From: Bacteroidales bacterium KHT7
Lineage (GTDB): Bacteria > Bacteroidota > Bacteroidia > Bacteroidales > Bacteroidaceae
Length of the DNA: 60,893 nt
NCBI GenBank assembly: GCA_900102385.1
Contig: FNBQ01000022.1
Coordinates: forward strand, 1-60,893
Direction of reading: 5' to 3'
This document shows positions 16,702-25,772 of the stretch, in pieces. A program made the translations under genes and the position numbers. Each line of letters begins with the position of its first letter. Within the stretch, counting starts at the first letter, position 1. The notes below the pieces were generated by a model. It saw only the letters and a program-made list of their open reading frames with translations. It searched no databases and was not told where the DNA came from.

Positions 16702-18831
16702 ATGAGAAAACTTCTATATATAGCTGCCTTGGCTTTGACAGACACAGCAGTCATGGCAGCAGCACAAGCACAGCAAGACTCAATTGAATGGGTAAGCAAG
16801 ATGTTAGAGTTGAAGGAGGTCGTCGTCCGCGGCGACCTTCCCAACACTCGGCTGAAAGGCAATGCCATGATTACGCGCATTGACGGAACGCCGCTTGCCA
16901 AGTCGGGAACGGCAGACGAGCTGCTGCTGAAAGTGCCGGGCATGACCGGTAGCGAGGACAAACTCGAGGTTATAGGAAAGGGCGAGCCGCTCATCTACCT
17001 TAACGGCCGTCTGCTGCGCGATGCCGGCGAACTGAAGCGGCTGCGCAGCGAAGACATACGCGACGTTGAGGTGATAAACAACCCCGGAGCACAATACAAC
17101 GCAACCGTAAAGGCGGTGGTGAGGATTCGCACAAAGCGGCAGAAGGGCGACGGATTCAGCCTCGACCTTACGGCTACCGACGAGCAAGACCTCAGATACG
17201 GCTTTAACATGCCGCGCGGAAAACTGGGCATGAACTACCGCACAAACGGATTTGACGTGTTCGGCTCGGTCTACTACTTTCATCAGGACTATCGACAATA
17301 CAGCACTCTGAAAGAGGTTACGACAACGCCCAACAGGGTGTTCTGCCAAGACGGACCATACACAATGACTTGGTTTCACAACGACATCACTTACACCGCC
17401 GGAGCAAACTGGCAGATTTCAGACTCGCACTCGGTTGGAGTGAGAGCCGACCTGACTCAGTTTTTCGACGGAAAAAACAAGGTTATTTATGACGAAGACG
17501 TTTACATCGACAACAATAAAACCGACCATCTCTACTCCGACCAGACAAACCGCGAGACGAAGCCGCTGGGCATCCTTACAAATGCCTACTACAACGGCAC
17601 GGCGGGCAAGCTGGGCATCGACCTCAATGTCGATTTCATGCGCACGCAGACCAATACCGACCGCCACAACGTGGAGACGAGCCTTCTGAACAACGACTAC
17701 ATACTTAGCAAGTCGGGGACAAAGAGCCGCCTGTATGCCGCCAAACTCGTTCTCTCCTACCCCGTGTGGAAAGGCGATGTAGAGGCAGGAACGGAGATGA
17801 CCTTCGTAAGACGGCACAACACTTATTGGATTGACAAGGCATCAATCTCAAATACCGATGCCGACATAAAGGAGGACAACATCTCCGCCTTTGCCGAGTA
17901 TGCGTGCAACTTCGGAAATGCAGGAAGGGCAAGCATCGGAATGCGCTACGAACACACGCTGTCCGACTACAGCGACGCTCTGGCAGACGACTTTCTGCAC
18001 CGTTCGCAAGACGAGTTTTTCCCTACGGCTTCGTATTCGGCAAGCCTCGGAAAGATTCAGGCTGCGCTGGCATACAGCCTCAAGACCAACCGCCCAAGCT
18101 TCTTTGCCATGAACGATGCCGTAACATACATAAGCCGATATTCGCTTCAGGCAGGAAACTCGCAACTGCTAAACGAGCGCATGCGCGACCTCACACTAAA
18201 CCTGTCGTGGAAGTGGCTCACGCTGTCGGCATCATATGAGCGCAACAAGAATGCCATAACGCAATGGTCGTTCCTCAGAGACAACGACGTGGCGCTGATA
18301 AAGCACATAAACCTTGCCGACCCTTACGACAACTACAGCGCGTACATCTCGGCAACGCCAAGAGCCGGAATATGGTCGCTCAACGCTACGGCCGGGATTG
18401 ACAAGCCCGACCTTACGCTTACGCTCGACGACGGCCGACGATGCTCGTTCAACAAGCCAACGTTCACGGTCAATGCCTTCAACACCATCAGTCTGAATCA
18501 CGGCTGGCGGTTCGACCTTAACCTGATGTTCCAGTCGCGCGGTAATGACATGAACTTCTACAACAGTTACGACAAGGTTCGCCTTGGCATTGTTGCACAG
18601 AAGAGTCTGCTGAAAGACCGTTCGCTTACCATCCGCGCCGCCGTGCTCGATGTTCTTCAGAGCAGCGGAATGAACGAATACGGCGACATGGGCTACTATC
18701 AGATTTGGCAGGCAAACAAATATTCGCGGCACAAGCTGCATCTGTCGGTCTTCTATCGCCTTAACTCGGCCCGAAGCAAGTACAAGGGCACGGGCGCAGG
18801 CAAGGACGCACAGAACAGAATGAAGTCATAA
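16702..18831 (+). CDS. Outer-membrane beta-barrel protein with TonB plug
   Basis: 709 aa. Signal peptide (residues 1-24, ends AQAQ). Unlike its paralogue at 44818 it lacks the CarboxypepD_reg-like domain and goes straight to the plug (LELKEVVVRGDLPNTRLKG; LLKVPGM; VEVINNPGAQYNATVKAVVRIRT). The barrel (OMP_b-brl_3 type) ends with the KYKGTGAGK and QNRM motifs also seen in the paralogue. It probably transports or binds an unknown ligand, or acts as a surface protein, and is expressed with cytoplasmic modifying enzymes. The family is firm, the ligand unknown. Confidence 0.9.
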   Translation: MRKLLYIAALALTDTAVMAAAQAQQDSIEWVSKMLELKEVVVRGDLPNTRLKGNAMITRIDGTPLAKSGTADELLLKVPGMTGSEDKLEVIGKGEPLIYLNGRLLRDAGELKRLRSEDIRDVEVINNPGAQYNATVKAVVRIRTKRQKGDGFSLDLTATDEQDLRYGFNMPRGKLGMNYRTNGFDVFGSVYYFHQDYRQYSTLKEVTTTPNRVFCQDGPYTMTWFHNDITYTAGANWQISDSHSVGVRADLTQFFDGKNKVIYDEDVYIDNNKTDHLYSDQTNRETKPLGILTNAYYNGTAGKLGIDLNVDFMRTQTNTDRHNVETSLLNNDYILSKSGTKSRLYAAKLVLSYPVWKGDVEAGTEMTFVRRHNTYWIDKASISNTDADIKEDNISAFAEYACNFGNAGRASIGMRYEHTLSDYSDALADDFLHRSQDEFFPTASYSASLGKIQAALAYSLKTNRPSFFAMNDAVTYISRYSLQAGNSQLLNERMRDLTLNLSWKWLTLSASYERNKNAITQWSFLRDNDVALIKHINLADPYDNYSAYISATPRAGIWSLNATAGIDKPDLTLTLDDGRRCSFNKPTFTVNAFNTISLNHGWRFDLNLMFQSRGNDMNFYNSYDKVRLGIVAQKSLLKDRSLTIRAAVLDVLQSSGMNEYGDMGYYQIWQANKYSRHKLHLSVFYRLNSARSKYKGTGAGKDAQNRMKS

Positions 18832-18851
18832 ACACAAAAAAATCAGAAAAA

Positions 18852-19169
18852 ATGAACAATATACAAATTGAAACATTATTTTTGGCACTCGGACTCGGTT
18901 TCAGCAGTTGCATATCAACGCGCGACACCGTAAGAATAAACAAAGTTGAAATGGGAATGACGAAGGATGAGGTGAGAAATCTTCTGGGCAAACCGCTCTT
19001 CAAGAATGCCGACGAAAACGGCGAGGAATGGGGCTACCGAAAGTTCATAGGCGAGATTGCCGGTCCCGAGGAGATGATTTTCACCGTCGTCTTTAGTCCC
19101 GAAGGAAAAGTCATGGCCTACAACTCAACCAAGGCTCATCCGCAGCACTATGGAAATGTGCAAAGATAA
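18852..19169 (+). CDS. BamE/SmpA-like small lipoprotein
   Basis: 105 aa. The lipobox-like GFSSC puts a lipidated Cys at residue 20. VEMGMTKDEVRNLLGKPLF is the signature strand-helix of the SmpA/OmlA (BamE-like) fold, followed by EEWGYRKFIG and a strand pair. Such domains bind other envelope proteins and often sit beside outer-membrane proteins, here 20 nt after one. It may help assemble that barrel, though many BamE-like lipoproteins have no known role. Confidence 0.8.
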   Translation: MNNIQIETLFLALGLGFSSCISTRDTVRINKVEMGMTKDEVRNLLGKPLFKNADENGEEWGYRKFIGEIAGPEEMIFTVVFSPEGKVMAYNSTKAHPQHYGNVQR

Positions 19170-19191
19170 TTACCATTAAAAACATTTGAAG

Positions 19192-19923
19192 ATGGAACAG
19201 AAATTTTGTCAGAGTTGCGGAATGCCGCTCACTCCCGAAGTCCTCGGCACTAATGCCGACGGCAGCAAGAACGAGGACTACTGCATGTACTGCTACAAAG
19301 ACGGCGGCTTTACCACCGACTGCTCTATGGACGAGATGATTGAACATTGCGCCCAGTTTGTAGGCGAGGTAAACAAGCATCTTCCAAGCCAGATAACCAA
19401 GGAAGAATACATCGGGCAGATGAAGGCTTACTTTCCGCACCTGAAGCGGTGGCGCAAGTCTATTACGGTAGGCAACGACGACAAAATGCCTGATAATCCA
19501 GCCCTTGCACCAGTCAAACCGCTCATCGGACAGATGGCAGACACGCTACCCATAGCGTTCATCTCGTCGGTAGACAGCGACGGATTTCCATACACCAAGG
19601 CGATGCTTGCTCCGCGAAAGCGCGAGGGCATTAAGGTGTTCTACTTCACCACAAACACTTTTTCGCTTCGTGTGGCACATTACAGAGCCAATCCAAAGGC
19701 GAGCGTGTATTTCTGCGATGCCGAGGGCTTCAAGGGAATGATGCTGCGCGGCACGATGGAGGTTCTGACCGACGCAGCATCAAAACAGATGATTTGGCGC
19801 GAAGGCGACACCGAGTACTATCCCGGCGGCGTTTCAGACCCTAATTACTGCGTGCTTAAATTCACCGCTACCGACGGACGTTTTTACAGCGACTTTTACC
19901 CAAGAAGTTTCGTAATAGAATAG
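19192..19923 (+). CDS. Zinc ribbon fused to a PNPOx-like flavin-binding domain
   Basis: 243 aa from the ATG at 19192. Residues 1-88 are the 'putative zinc ribbon' module: FCQSCGMPL, YCMYCY, MIEHC, then LKRWRKS. Residues about 100-243 are a split-barrel domain of the pyridoxamine 5'-phosphate oxidase family (PLIGQMADTLPIAFISSVDSDGFPYTKAM, VFYFTTNT, RANPKASVYF), which binds FMN, F420 or haem in relatives. It may be an oxidoreductase acting on small molecules. It is the second of three proteins here with this ribbon. Confidence 0.9.
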   Translation: MEQKFCQSCGMPLTPEVLGTNADGSKNEDYCMYCYKDGGFTTDCSMDEMIEHCAQFVGEVNKHLPSQITKEEYIGQMKAYFPHLKRWRKSITVGNDDKMPDNPALAPVKPLIGQMADTLPIAFISSVDSDGFPYTKAMLAPRKREGIKVFYFTTNTFSLRVAHYRANPKASVYFCDAEGFKGMMLRGTMEVLTDAASKQMIWREGDTEYYPGGVSDPNYCVLKFTATDGRFYSDFYPRSFVIE

Positions 19924-19930
19924 CATAAAC

Positions 19931-20995
19931 ATGAAAAAAACATTAAAGATTGCATTGTGCGGCACTCTCTGCCTTGTCTTGGTTGCGGCATTGATGGTGT
20001 GGCTGAAGTTCGGCTCGCTGATAAAGGGAGCAATGTCGGTAGAGAAACTCGACGACGGTCTGTACTACATGGAATACACCGGCGACGACGGCTTTGACGG
20101 ACTGGTTGAGCAAGGCGGCGCAAAGACTTCGGGCGAACTTACAAGTTACATAATCAACTTTCTCTCGCAAGGCTACTACAAGTCCGAAATAAAGACAAAG
20201 AAAACAGACTACGGCTGTTCAACCCTCGCCGCCCGCACTTCCGACGGCAACGTGCTGATGGGGCGTAACTTCGACTATCCGTCGGCTCTAGGCATGATTA
20301 TCCACACCATTCCCGAGCACGGATACGAAACGATAACGACCTTCAACATGGAGTTCTACGAATTTGGCGATGACTACAAGCCCGAAGGATTCAGAAACCA
20401 GTATATGGCGCTGGCAGGACTGTTCTGCGCCCTCGACGGCATAAACGAGAAGGGACTTGCCATTGCCGACCTTGTTACAGGCGACAGCGTTCAGGCACAT
20501 CAGAACACCGACAAGCCCGACATGACAACCACCGTTGCCCTGCGCTACATGCTAAACAAAGCCGCCAATGTAGACGAGGCTCTGAAACTTCTCGAAGGCA
20601 TAGACATGCACTCCGACATTGGCTTTGGGCATCATTATGCCATGGCTGACGCATCGGGCAGAAGCGTGGTTGTTGAATATGTAAACAACAAAATGGTTGT
20701 AACCGAGACTCCGGCGGTTGCCAACCACTATCTCTGCAAGGAGAATCTGAATGTGGGTCTGAAGGAAGGCGACGACCGCTACGACCGTCTTTGCAAGCGT
20801 TTCGAACAGGCTGGCGGCGTAATGAGCGTCAATCAGCTTACCGAGGCAATAGAATCGGCATCGCAGCCCGAGCGCGAAGGGTTCTTGGGCACGGCTTGGA
20901 CAATGGTGATGAACCTCACCAATCCATCGGTAACATACTATTCGCGCCGTCATTTCGACAAGCCGTTCACGTTCAGTCTAAAAAGAAAGAAATAA
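19931..20995 (+). CDS. Membrane-anchored Ntn hydrolase (C45 / linear amide hydrolase type)
   Basis: 354 aa. An N-terminal transmembrane anchor (about residues 6-26) is followed by a domain whose core DYGCSTLAARTSDGNVLMGRNFDYP is diagnostic of choloylglycine hydrolase/acyltransferase-type Ntn hydrolases. Cys96 would be the nucleophile, so the chain should cleave itself before Cys96 to expose it. Further signs are the NEKGLAIADL and TTVALRYMLNKAANVDEALKLLE regions. The expected reaction is hydrolysis of a non-peptide amide (N-acyl amino acid, bile acid or beta-lactam-like). Periplasmic location is inferred from the anchor. Confidence 0.88.
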   Translation: MKKTLKIALCGTLCLVLVAALMVWLKFGSLIKGAMSVEKLDDGLYYMEYTGDDGFDGLVEQGGAKTSGELTSYIINFLSQGYYKSEIKTKKTDYGCSTLAARTSDGNVLMGRNFDYPSALGMIIHTIPEHGYETITTFNMEFYEFGDDYKPEGFRNQYMALAGLFCALDGINEKGLAIADLVTGDSVQAHQNTDKPDMTTTVALRYMLNKAANVDEALKLLEGIDMHSDIGFGHHYAMADASGRSVVVEYVNNKMVVTETPAVANHYLCKENLNVGLKEGDDRYDRLCKRFEQAGGVMSVNQLTEAIESASQPEREGFLGTAWTMVMNLTNPSVTYYSRRHFDKPFTFSLKRKK

Positions 20996-21000
20996 CGAAG

Positions 21001-21573
21001 ATGAATATTCTGATTATCAACGGCAGTCCGCGCAAGAAAGGACTAATCTCGCAGATGCTCGGCATTATGCGCAACGAAGCCGAGAAAAACGGCGACAAGG
21101 TTGAAACGGTCTTTACCAACGACCTTGACGTGAAGCCCTGCACAGGCTGCATGGCATGCCGCTCCAAAGAGCGATGCGTGCTGCCCGAGGACGACTCGCA
21201 GCGCGTGCTCAGACTGATGCAGGCGGCTGATGCCATAATAATGGGCGCGCCGTGCTACTGGGGCAACATTCCCGGCAAGATGAAACTGCTGTTCGACCGC
21301 CTTGTGTACGGCTTGATGCGCGACACTCCGCGTTTTCCCGAGCCGCTGATGAAGGGCAAGAAGTGCATTCTTGTAAGCACATGCACAACGCCATGGCCTT
21401 TTAACATCTGGTTTGCGCAGTCGCGCGGCGCAATACGCGCAATGCGCGAGATAGCCCGATACAGCGGCTTCAAGATTGTTGCAACCATCGAGCGCGGCGG
21501 CACGGCAAAACACTCCGAAATGACAGAAAAAGACAAGAATAGAAGTAGAAAAGCCGTGAGAAGGCTTAAATAA
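21001..21573 (+). CDS. Iron-sulfur flavoprotein-like NAD(P)H reductase
   Basis: 190 aa from the ATG at 21001 (upstream frame overlaps the hydrolase gene). MNILIINGSPRKKGLISQML is the FMN phosphate loop. CTGCMACRSKERC (about residues 43-55) is the C-x2-C-x2-C-x4-C cluster found in flavodoxin-fold reductases of anaerobes. IMGAPCYWGNIPGKMKLLFDR is the flavin-side motif. It is the last gene of the operon from operator 3, followed by a terminator. Likely substrates are quinones, nitro compounds or electron carriers. Confidence 0.9.
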   Translation: MNILIINGSPRKKGLISQMLGIMRNEAEKNGDKVETVFTNDLDVKPCTGCMACRSKERCVLPEDDSQRVLRLMQAADAIIMGAPCYWGNIPGKMKLLFDRLVYGLMRDTPRFPEPLMKGKKCILVSTCTTPWPFNIWFAQSRGAIRAMREIARYSGFKIVATIERGGTAKHSEMTEKDKNRSRKAVRRLK

Positions 21574-21596
21574 CCATCATAAAAAGATTCTCATAG

Positions 21597-21638
21597 AAAC
21601 CCAGATTCTGCGCGACGCAGAGTTTGGGTTGTTTTTTT
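21597..21638 (+). terminator. Intrinsic terminator ending the six-gene operon
   Basis: Arms around AACCCAGATTCTGCG and CGCAGAGTTTGGGTT (a few internal mismatches), then GTTTTTTT. This bounds the transcript from operator 3. Confidence 0.8.
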
Positions 21639-21743
21639 CATTCTGCATCTGGCTGGTATTTTTGCAAGAATGAAAAATAAGAGAATATTGAAAATTCTGA
21701 GTACGAAACTCATAATGAACAAATTTGATACAAAATATCCCTT

Positions 21744-21862
21744 TGGTAAATACAAAATAGTGCCAAGGTATAGGGAAGATATATGCAAGGTATATACAAG
21801 GTATATGTTAGGTATATGTTGAGTATATGTTGAGTATATGTTGGGTATATGTTAGATATAGC
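21744..21862. repeat. 11-bp-period array (GTATATGTTGR units)
   Basis: About eleven consecutive 11-base units, from GGTAAATACAA and GGTATAGGGAA to repeated GGTATATGTTG/AGTATATGTTG. The period is strict while units vary. It lies in the gap after an operon terminator and gives only a spurious minus-strand frame. The stretch from 21640 to 22164 holds this and the next array and no gene that I can support. Confidence 0.85.
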
Positions 21863-21916
21863 CAAATTAGGTGATAGGAAAGTTGAAAATTCTGAATTCG
21901 ATTGACAGGAGGAATT

Positions 21917-21982
21917 GAAGTAAGCCGATAGCAAGGGAGTAGCAAGAGGATAGCAAGATGGTAGCAAGGGAGAAATTTCGAC
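21917..21982. repeat. 11-bp-period array (GTAGCAAGGGA units)
   Basis: Six units: GAAGTAAGCCG, ATAGCAAGGGA, GTAGCAAGAGG, ATAGCAAGATG, GTAGCAAGGGA, GAAATTTCGAC. The unit GTAGCAAGGGA is the reverse complement, in another phase, of the CTACTCCCTTG unit at 24574-24749, so both belong to one family. Confidence 0.82.
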
Positions 21983-22164
21983 GAAGCGTATATTGAAGAA
22001 ATTTGCAATTGCAATTCGGGAGTTGAAAATTAGAGTATTTCCTTAGTTCTGCGGGATTCTGGCTCGAAGCACACAACATTCTTACAGGTAAAGGCTATTA
22101 CGCCTTTGCCTGTAAAAAAGTTTTGAATATAATCTTATAAGTTTATGTTAGGTTTATGCTAAAA

Positions 22165-22716
22165 CTACCTCCATAATGTTTCCTGCAAAATGTATAGAAT
22201 GGCTACAACTATAATTGGTAAAGCAATGTTAGGTATAACAATCAAAAACAATCCTTTTTGAGCTAGTCTTTTCTTTTTTGAATCAGATAGCGTTTGGTAA
22301 AGTTCTATTTCTTTCTCAACAAAACATATTTTTTTCAATTTCCTTATAAAAAAACGAGCTATAATATATAATACTAAGAATGCAGATAAAACTAACATAA
22401 CTCGATTTTTAATATGATTCCCAGTTATATTTACATATAAAAAACACAACGCACCAAATGTCCAAATCAATGGGTTAATTATAGCCATTTCTATTTTATT
22501 ATAAGTTGAATGAGAAATCACATCCTTATGTTCAAGAAGTTTTTTGTTATACCTTTCTATCATTCTATAATTCCAATATACAACAATGCCAAACATCCGA
22601 TGACTGAACCGAAATAGTAAACTTTCCATTTTATAATTTGTAACTATATTAGTAAGACCAAATAACACTATTATTATCACTTCTATCATAGACGGCTGAA
22701 ACAAAAGTGTATACAA
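22165..22716 (-). CDS. Membrane protein of unknown function
   Basis: 183 aa with about four hydrophobic segments: residues 10-27, 85-100, 108-128 and 155-178. A basic loop KLKKICFVEKEIELYQTLSDSKKKR follows the third. No family is recognised. AT-rich (Ile, Leu and Lys codons mostly A/T-ending), in a decayed region between repeats and insertion sequence remnants, so it may be a recently acquired or orphan gene. The next 380 bases (22717-23099) show no supported gene. Confidence 0.6.
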   Translation of the reverse strand: MYTLLFQPSMIEVIIIVLFGLTNIVTNYKMESLLFRFSHRMFGIVVYWNYRMIERYNKKLLEHKDVISHSTYNKIEMAIINPLIWTFGALCFLYVNITGNHIKNRVMLVLSAFLVLYIIARFFIRKLKKICFVEKEIELYQTLSDSKKKRLAQKGLFLIVIPNIALPIIVVAILYILQETLWR

Positions 22717-23099
22717 GTGACAATCCGCCTAATGTTAAAGCTAAAAGAGGAATCTCTGCGCTCAAATTAGAATTTTATAGTTAATTATGTACCATCTATA
22801 AGCTTCAGGTATTGCTCCTTGATATATAACTGCCAAGGTCAGTTTCCTATTGTTTTTCTCTTTGCAAAAGAAATCAAAAAAATAAAAAACAGCAAATATT
22901 TTTTTGTAATTAAATGTAAAAATGCGCTCATCACTTGATTTATATCAATAGTAACAATAGTGATGCAATTAAAAAAATACAGACTTGTGACAACATAAAA
23001 TTACATACAAGTTGATAATATTGCTATTTATATCTATCCATCCTACTGAAAAACGAGTTTGTTTCAAAAAAAATGCCCCAAATTACCAAAAACAAAGTT

Positions 23100-23288
23100 A
23101 CGGATTTTTGCAATTATTGGCAGTTTCGCTATATTGATAGCCATAGATACTGCATCATATACCAAGCTAGAATCAATTACAGATGACAGTTTGGCATCAA
23201 AATGCTCCATTATTGAAAATATTCCGCCAAAAGGAGTGAGTTTCGCTGATTTTTTGCTTATATTTGCCATGCCATTGATGAAATTCAT
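23100..23288 (-). pseudogene. Decayed N-terminal fragment of an IS1380-family transposase
   Basis: On the minus strand MANISKKSAKLTPFGGIF, continuing through IMEHFDAKLSSVIDSSL, looks like the N-terminus of Bacteroidales IS1380 transposases. After SSL (about 23163) the expected continuation is found in another frame (LG, then a stop, then CSIYGYQYSE), so there is a frameshift and a stop, and the rest of the element is missing. The family call rests on recognising this N-terminal pattern and is not certain. Confidence 0.55.
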
Positions 23289-23353
23289 TTGCTTTATTTC
23301 GCAACACTAAGTTAAGTGATTTTAGATATGGCAAACACCTGAGCAACAAATCG

Positions 23354-23587
23354 TTGCTCAAAATTTTATATGGATCGTTAAATTTATTGTGTTGTGGAAT
23401 TAAAGGGAATAACAAAAAATTCTCTTCTAAATATGCAGAAAAAACATATTTAGTGGATAATATTTATTATTTTGATGCAAAAGACAAATTCTATAAAGAA
23501 TTCAATGATGCAAATACTTTTGATGCACAAGTGGATGTTGTTTCGAAATTCATTGATGATGTTTGTCTGTATTATTTAAAACCATAA
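23354..23587 (+). pseudogene. Short C-terminal gene fragment, unknown
   Basis: 77-aa frame ending 14 nt before the rhuM start. The last part (YAEKTYLVDNIYYFDAKDKF, then FVVSKF-like helices) looks like the C-terminal end of a longer protein whose start was lost, because no sensible upstream continuation exists. It may be the former partner of the rhuM gene. Low confidence. Confidence 0.3.
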
Positions 23588-23601
23588 TTCAAGGAAAAAT
23601 C

Positions 23602-24125
23602 ATGGCAGAACGTAAAGAAATACGAAATAGCACAGCTGACTTCCTAATCTTTCAGATAGAGGGAAAGGAACAAGGTGTAGAAGTGTTCTACAAAGATAAA
23701 ACTGTGTGGTGTACGCAGAAGGCAATGGGGACACTTTTTGATGTGAACATACCTGCTATTAGCAAACATCTTAAAAATATTTATGAGCAGGGTGAACTCA
23801 CAGAAGAGCGAACTGTTTCCAAAATGGAAATAGTTCGAATGGAAGGTAATAGGCAGGTTAAACGCGAAACTGTGTTTTACAATCTCGATGCTGTCATCAG
23901 TGTAGGTTATCGTGTGAACAGCATTCGTGCTACTCAGTTCCGTCAATGGGCAACGAGCGTATTGCGAGAATTCGCTATACGTGGATATGTTATGGATAAG
24001 AAGAGAATGGAGAATGGTTCGTTCCTTGGCGAAGATTATTTTGAACATCTGTTAGCTGAGATACGGGAGATTCGTCTTTCCGAACGACGATTCTATCAGA
24101 AACTGACAGATATCTATACGCCAGT
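23602..24125 (+). pseudogene. rhuM: RhuM-family protein, truncated by IS982 insertion
   Basis: From the ATG at 23602 the chain carries the RhuM N-terminal and central parts: VEVFYKDKTVWCTQKAMGTLFDV, ISKHLKNIYEQGEL, YNLDAVISVGYRVNS, FRQWATSVLREFAIRGYVMD, then ERRFYQKLTDIY. There, at about 24117, the frame enters sequence shared with the IS982 end at 60428 and runs on nonsensically to 24225. RhuM proteins are normally about 330 aa, so roughly the last 40 percent is lost. Its role is unknown; relatives often sit in defence or mobile regions. Confidence 0.82.
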
Positions 24126-24414
24126 TCGGGATAAGATTACAGTTCAAACAGTTCAAGTTGTCTTGAGTTTTCCACATGCACAGGCAACGCATCAGGCTTG
24201 TTGTCGAAGAAGCAATACGCAGTAAGTGCCGAGCAGGTGTTCATGATGAAGTTGTGTATAGAACGATGACGTGAATGCACGAGATTAGCCTTGCTTTTAA
24301 GCAGCTCGTTAATGCACTCGATGATATATCTTTTCCTAAGCATAATCTTTTCTTCAATCGACATGAGTTTGTTCTTCATGTTCGCCTTGAGTCCATGTAC
24401 GAGATATGCCAGCT
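24117..24414 (-). mobile_element. IS982-family remnant (3' end of element)
   Basis: About 298 bp match the element at the right edge of the window from ATACGCCAGTTCGGG through the end of the transposase. The minus-strand frame 24137-24379 gives the last 80 residues (IECINELLKSKANLVHSRHR, ALTAYCFFDNKPDALPV). Similarity stops abruptly after CATGTACGAGA near 24414, so the transposase start and left end are deleted. The element interrupts rhuM. Confidence 0.85.
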
Positions 24415-24573
24415 CGGCTTAATTTCGATAATATTCGTTTCCTTGGCAACAGAATATTATCGAATTTACGATATTGAACGGCTATGGATTGGCTACCTTC
24501 GTAAAATAAAGATAAACAGTTGTGGCATACATACGGCTTATTATCGGCTTGCTTGCCCGAATCTTCCTCGTTG

Positions 24574-24749
24574 CTTGAACGTACCTTGAACGTACCTTCC
24601 CCGTAGCTACCCCGTTCCTACTCCCTTGCTACTCCCTTGCTACTCCCTTGCTACTCCCTTGCTACCCACTCGCTATCGGCTTACTTCAACGAACCCTGAA
24701 CGTACCTTCCGGCTTACTTGAATTTTCCTTGAAAGTAAGTTGCGGCTTG
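24574..24749. repeat. 11-bp-period array, 16 units
   Basis: Sixteen exact 11-base steps: CTTGAACGTAC twice, CTTCCCCGTAG, CTACCCCGTTC, CTACTCCCTTG four times, CTACCCACTCG, CTATCGGCTTA, CTTCAACGAAC, CCTGAACGTAC, CTTCCGGCTTA, CTTGAATTTTC, CTTGAAAGTAA, GTTGCGGCTTG. Only the four identical units are a simple tandem repeat; the rest keep period but not sequence. Nothing else is seen in 24415-24783. Confidence 0.9.
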
Positions 24750-24783
24750 TAAAATACTATTTTTCAACTTTCTCAATTTTCCC

Positions 24784-24849
24784 ACTCATCACAAACCCTA
24801 ACAGAATATCCCAGAAACTTGCATTTGGCCTTTTCTTATCGTACTTTTG
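24784..24849 (+). promoter_or_regulatory. Shared operator 4 with promoter
   Basis: TCACAAAC at 24789 and TCCCAGAA at 24809 (20 bp), AGAATA before the second half, TTG at 24819-24821, 20 bp, TACTTTTG at 24842-24849. A complete -33/-7 promoter. It drives the PhzF-DUF418 pair. Confidence 0.82.
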
Positions 24850-24873
24850 CAAAAACACTTAACTCAAAAGCAA

Positions 24874-25752
24874 ATGAAAAAGTACAGTTATCTTAAAAGC
24901 AACGCCTTTACGGTTGGCGAGTCGCTCGGAAATCCGGCGGCATGCGTGTTTACGGGCAAAGACGCCCTGTCGCCACAGCAGATGCAGGCAATAGCCAAGG
25001 AGCACAAAGGATTCGTTATGGAAATGGTTTTCTGCGGAGAGTCGGATGTTGCCGACTGCAAACTAACCTACTACTCGTCGGAGTGCGAGGTTGATTTCTG
25101 CGGACACGGCACCATTGCCACCATGTACTCCATGATTAAGGACAACGCCGAACTGCGACAGAAAGCCGTGGTTACTGCCGAGACCAACCGCAAGGGCATC
25201 GTAAGCGTTTTCAACGCGATAGATGACGAAGACGCCGTTTACATAACCGCGCCCGATGCCGTTGAGTACCCAATGACGTTCTCTGCCGAGAACATCGAAA
25301 AGATTATGCACCTGCCCCACGGCTCAATATCCGAGGCACTTTCTATGCGCATAATCGATGCCGGACTGCGCACGCTCATCGTGCCTATCTCCGATTTCGA
25401 CACCGAGGTTTCAGTCTTCCCAAACGAGCAGGAACTTAAGGCTTTCTGCCTTGAAAACGACATCGACATCATTCTCATCTTCTCGAAAGAGACGGCTTCA
25501 GAAGAGAACTTCGCCCACACACGCGTCTTCGCCCCTAAGTTCGGCTATCTCGAAGACCCGGCAACAGGCTCGGGCAACAGCGCGTTTGCCAACTATCTGC
25601 TTTGCGAGGGGCTCTGGGACGGCTCGCCAATAGCCATTGAGCAAGGCGGAAACGACCGCATCTTCAACTCGGTAAAACTGAAAATAACAGACGAAAAGGT
25701 ACTCTTCGGCGGAAAATCTACGGTTAGAATAAAGGGCGACTATCTTGTCTAA
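24874..25752 (+). CDS. PhzF-family isomerase/epimerase-like protein
   Basis: 292 aa from the ATG at 24874, 25 nt after the -7 box. Two-domain diaminopimelate-epimerase fold: SNAFTVGESLGNPAACVF at the N-terminus, Glu50 as the likely catalytic acid (GFVMEMVFC), CGHGTIATMYSM, and DPATGSGNSAFANYLL in the second domain. PhzF relatives catalyse isomerisation of small molecules; most Bacteroidetes copies have no known substrate. It is followed 20 nt later by a DUF418 membrane protein under the same operator. Confidence 0.92.
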   Translation: MKKYSYLKSNAFTVGESLGNPAACVFTGKDALSPQQMQAIAKEHKGFVMEMVFCGESDVADCKLTYYSSECEVDFCGHGTIATMYSMIKDNAELRQKAVVTAETNRKGIVSVFNAIDDEDAVYITAPDAVEYPMTFSAENIEKIMHLPHGSISEALSMRIIDAGLRTLIVPISDFDTEVSVFPNEQELKAFCLENDIDIILIFSKETASEENFAHTRVFAPKFGYLEDPATGSGNSAFANYLLCEGLWDGSPIAIEQGGNDRIFNSVKLKITDEKVLFGGKSTVRIKGDYLV

Positions 25753-25772
25753 ACACCTAACAGAAGGACATT

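Noticed and set aside
21710-21967. Minus-strand 85-aa frame
   Set aside because: Encoded by the 11-bp repeats (Tyr, Ile and Leu every 11 residues); no gene features.
24275-24589. Plus-strand 104-aa frame
   Set aside because: Antisense shadow of the IS982 transposase tail.
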